NCBI GenBank assembly: GCA_944472155.2
Contig: OX235273.1
Span: 80,966,793-81,030,792, forward strand
Reading direction: 5' to 3'
DNA length: 64,000 nt
Source: Trichobilharzia szidati
Lineage: Eukaryota; Platyhelminthes; Trematoda; Strigeidida; Schistosomatidae
This document shows, one piece after another, positions 62,173 to 64,000 of the stretch; the stretch's first letter is position 1, and the number at the start of each line of letters is the position of its first letter. The notes beneath the pieces were generated by a model. The model worked only from the letters and a program-made list of their open reading frames with translations. It was not told where the DNA came from and made no database searches. A program made the position numbers and the translations under genes.

Positions 62173-62427
62173 TCTATCTCAACACCAAATACGTAATTTT
62201 GTCTTACCTCTTTCTTCTTTGTTTGTCTGTTTCTTAATTGCATTATTTTCTACCCCCACCCTCTATTAAATCTCTACCCTCATGACGACTGTTGCTAACT
62301 CCATTTTCGTTTATTTTTAAGTGAATTCTACTCAGATTACTTACTTGACTCTCATTCATTTTTCATTTAATCCTAGCAATTAGATTACGTCACCCAACCT
62401 ACTTTTGTAACTTTATTTTCGGGCTTA

Positions 62428-62715
62428 CGACTGACCTCCTGTAGGACTGTATTGGATATTTTTCTTTGCACGCTAGTCAGTAACTAGTGTAATGTGTCTA
62501 GTCCTATCTTTGGTGCAGACTGAATTCTATCAGTCAGTCAGGTTTGCAATGTGGCCACCATGCTAGGTGGCTCGCCATTATGGTGCACTGTGAACTGTTG
62601 GTATTAGATGGTTGGAGGCAATCGGCAGGAAGCCTTACTTGACCTAGTTTTCTTGCTAGTTGGCACTTATCAGCGAGGCGCATCTGCAACTTTGAAGGAA
62701 CTGATGTCTCGTAAA
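62428..62715 (-). mobile_element. H3 ribozyme-like repeat
   Basis: Minus strand: starts in the tRNA-like head (B box and upstream part degraded near 62,700), then the hammerhead-like fold (gctgataagtgccaactag, caagaaaactagg) and the long downstream region to 62,428 (gactgatagaattcag, acactagttactgac, cctacaggaggtcag). Core box 2 reads AGAAA. Confidence 0.7.
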
Positions 62716-63685
62716 GGTAATAAATTTCTCTGTTAGACTGACAAGTTTCCATGACCACTTTATACACATATTATTCAACTCACGCTTCGTCCTATGTTAT
62801 TCTCATCAGCTAGGTTTAGCGGCATCTTAAGCAGTGATAGCGTTCTAAAATCAAAACTGAACAAAGCCCCTGTATACTTCAAACTTGAAAACGTTACCTA
62901 CTAGGCAGTAAATACTTTTTTATGCAGTTCGTATCACTTACAAAAGAGCCTTTACTAAGATTTCTCATCTCTTCTAGGTAACTAACTATTATGCCATCAA
63001 GTGCTAAGATGACGAATATTTTTTTTGGTTAAAGAATCAACTAATTAATTAATGCGGTTTGTATACCTCACGGATAACACCTGGTCAATGAGAAATAGCT
63101 GATAGGTCATTAAGAGAATATACACTATTCACTGGAATATGCATTGATTAGCTATATGAAATAATTATACATGGTCGATTTAGTAGAAAAAAACACAACA
63201 AAACAAAAAACAGAACAGACCACATAACATTAATACAAACTCATCTAATGTAATTAGGGCATTTTATTTCAGACTAACCGGTAGATAATCAACCGATATT
63301 ATTAGTCTATCAGTAACAGCCAAAGGTGAAAAGATTCAGAATTTTGTTTTTCTTTTCTTTGTTTTATACCGGTTTATTAATAACTTCCTTCCATTTATAA
63401 AAATAATGTTGTTATATGAAATAATTCATTAAAAATCCATTATATTGATTTTAACTAAATTAAGAATTAATTTTAATTAAGAATAATCAATCATTCAGTT
63501 GACTTGATATGAATATATGAATGAAAATGTTTAATTGAACGTGTTAAACTTTTATTTACATGAAACGAATCCCTTTTCTCAGTTGTGTGTAAACAGGGAT
63601 GATTGAAGGATGAAGTTGAAATCTGGGTTGTGGAGAAATTCAAGCTGACATTCTCCAGATTACTAGCCTGGAGAGAGACCTACTG
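62716..63685. other. No recognisable feature
   Basis: Very AT-rich. No frame over 60 codons, no repeat recognised. Confidence 0.4.
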
Positions 63686-64000
63686 AGCTATTTATTCTTA
63701 TTATTATTGTTCCCCTGGGTTCCATGTGGAACATATGGCTTCAAAAACACATTTCCACTTCCTTCTATTTTCTGTCATCCTCTTCAGCTGGATCCACGTT
63801 GACCATAATCTCTCATCTCTTCTTCCAACTCACACGACCCCCTCCATGTCACACTAACACAAAAGACCCACCTGTCGCTTCCAGTTCACCTTCCACTCAA
63901 CCAATGCCGTGCATTCCGTGCGATGTCATTCGATGGCCTCCTCAACGTACGTCTGATCCATCTCCATTATCTCCTACATATTTTTTGAGTAACACACTCT
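63686..64000 (-). mobile_element. RTE LINE 3' end, third subfamily, runs off window
   Basis: Minus strand: tail (tgaagccatatgttccaca; (aat)n at 63,694) and C-terminal remnants like those at 15,516-15,850. Continues past the right edge. Confidence 0.8.

Larger units (their letters stand above)
60185..62427 (+). mobile_element. Penelope-like element P1, nearly complete
   Basis: An inverted terminal piece with a hammerhead-like motif (60,207-60,248, minus) lies upstream. The 620-codon ORF follows, then a 3' region of about 255 bases until an H3 copy. The ORF stays open upstream of its nominal start into the terminal piece, so the N-terminus was probably lost by 5' truncation. PLEs use a GIY-YIG nuclease to nick chromosomal DNA and their RT to copy RNA onto it. 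Confidence 0.85.

Overview
The window looks like repeat-dense, AT-rich chromosomal DNA of a blood fluke (Schistosoma or a close trematode). Four things seen in the sequence support this. There are tRNA-headed repeats carrying a hammerhead ribozyme of the schistosome Sm-alpha type. There are many 5'-truncated RTE-clade (SR2-like) LINE fragments, several CR1-clade (SR1-like) LINE fragments, and many Penelope-like elements (PLEs) with a reverse transcriptase (RT) fused to a GIY-YIG endonuclease. I found no convincing host gene, true tRNA, rRNA or CRISPR array. Species identity is inference.

Layout. 1-6 kb: an H2 ribozyme repeat interrupted by a SINE, two facing SINEs, a perfect PLE palindrome, a PLE split by an RTE copy, and a second PLE fragment. 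6-17 kb: H1, H2 and H3 ribozyme repeats, RTE fragments, and two head-to-head inverted pairs of PLE ends (10.68-11.70 and 13.54-14.61 kb). 17-28.8 kb: a PLE remnant, an LTR-like repeat, three CR1 copies and a cluster of RTE fragments. 29-35.3 kb: H2 and H3 units in opposed pairs, then a PLE (copy A) with an H3 unit inserted. 35.9-45.4 kb: PLE ends with hammerhead motifs, RTE copies and a fold-back H1 element. 46-52 kb: RTE, an H2 dimer and three successive GIY-YIG remnants. 52.5-59.9 kb: PLE copy B (a relative of A), another PLE, RTE, CR1 and a local tandem duplication with an H1 insertion. 60.2-62.4 kb: the best PLE, with a 620-codon open frame. RTE runs off the right edge.

How the parts fit. 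Three non-autonomous families (called here H1, H2 and H3) each have a tRNA-like head with Pol III A/B boxes followed by a hammerhead or hammerhead-like fold. They occur as monomers, as longer-than-unit copies and as inverted pairs, which is the signature of retrozymes (ribozyme-bearing circular-RNA retroelements). The PLE ends also carry hammerhead-like folds, with stem I changing in step between families. Two further SINE families are ribozyme-free. One ends with the CR1 tail and the other with the RTE tail, so each is plausibly mobilised by the LINE whose tail it shares. The most informative locus is 32,836-33,225: an H3 unit inserted in PLE copy A, with the empty site preserved in copy B at about 52.58 kb.

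Most coding frames are broken. Even the open 620-codon PLE frame lacks the RT motif A aspartate, and the longest CR1 frame has C-A-D-D in place of Y-A-D-D. Coordinates of repeats are read by eye and may be off by 5-20 bases at diverged edges.
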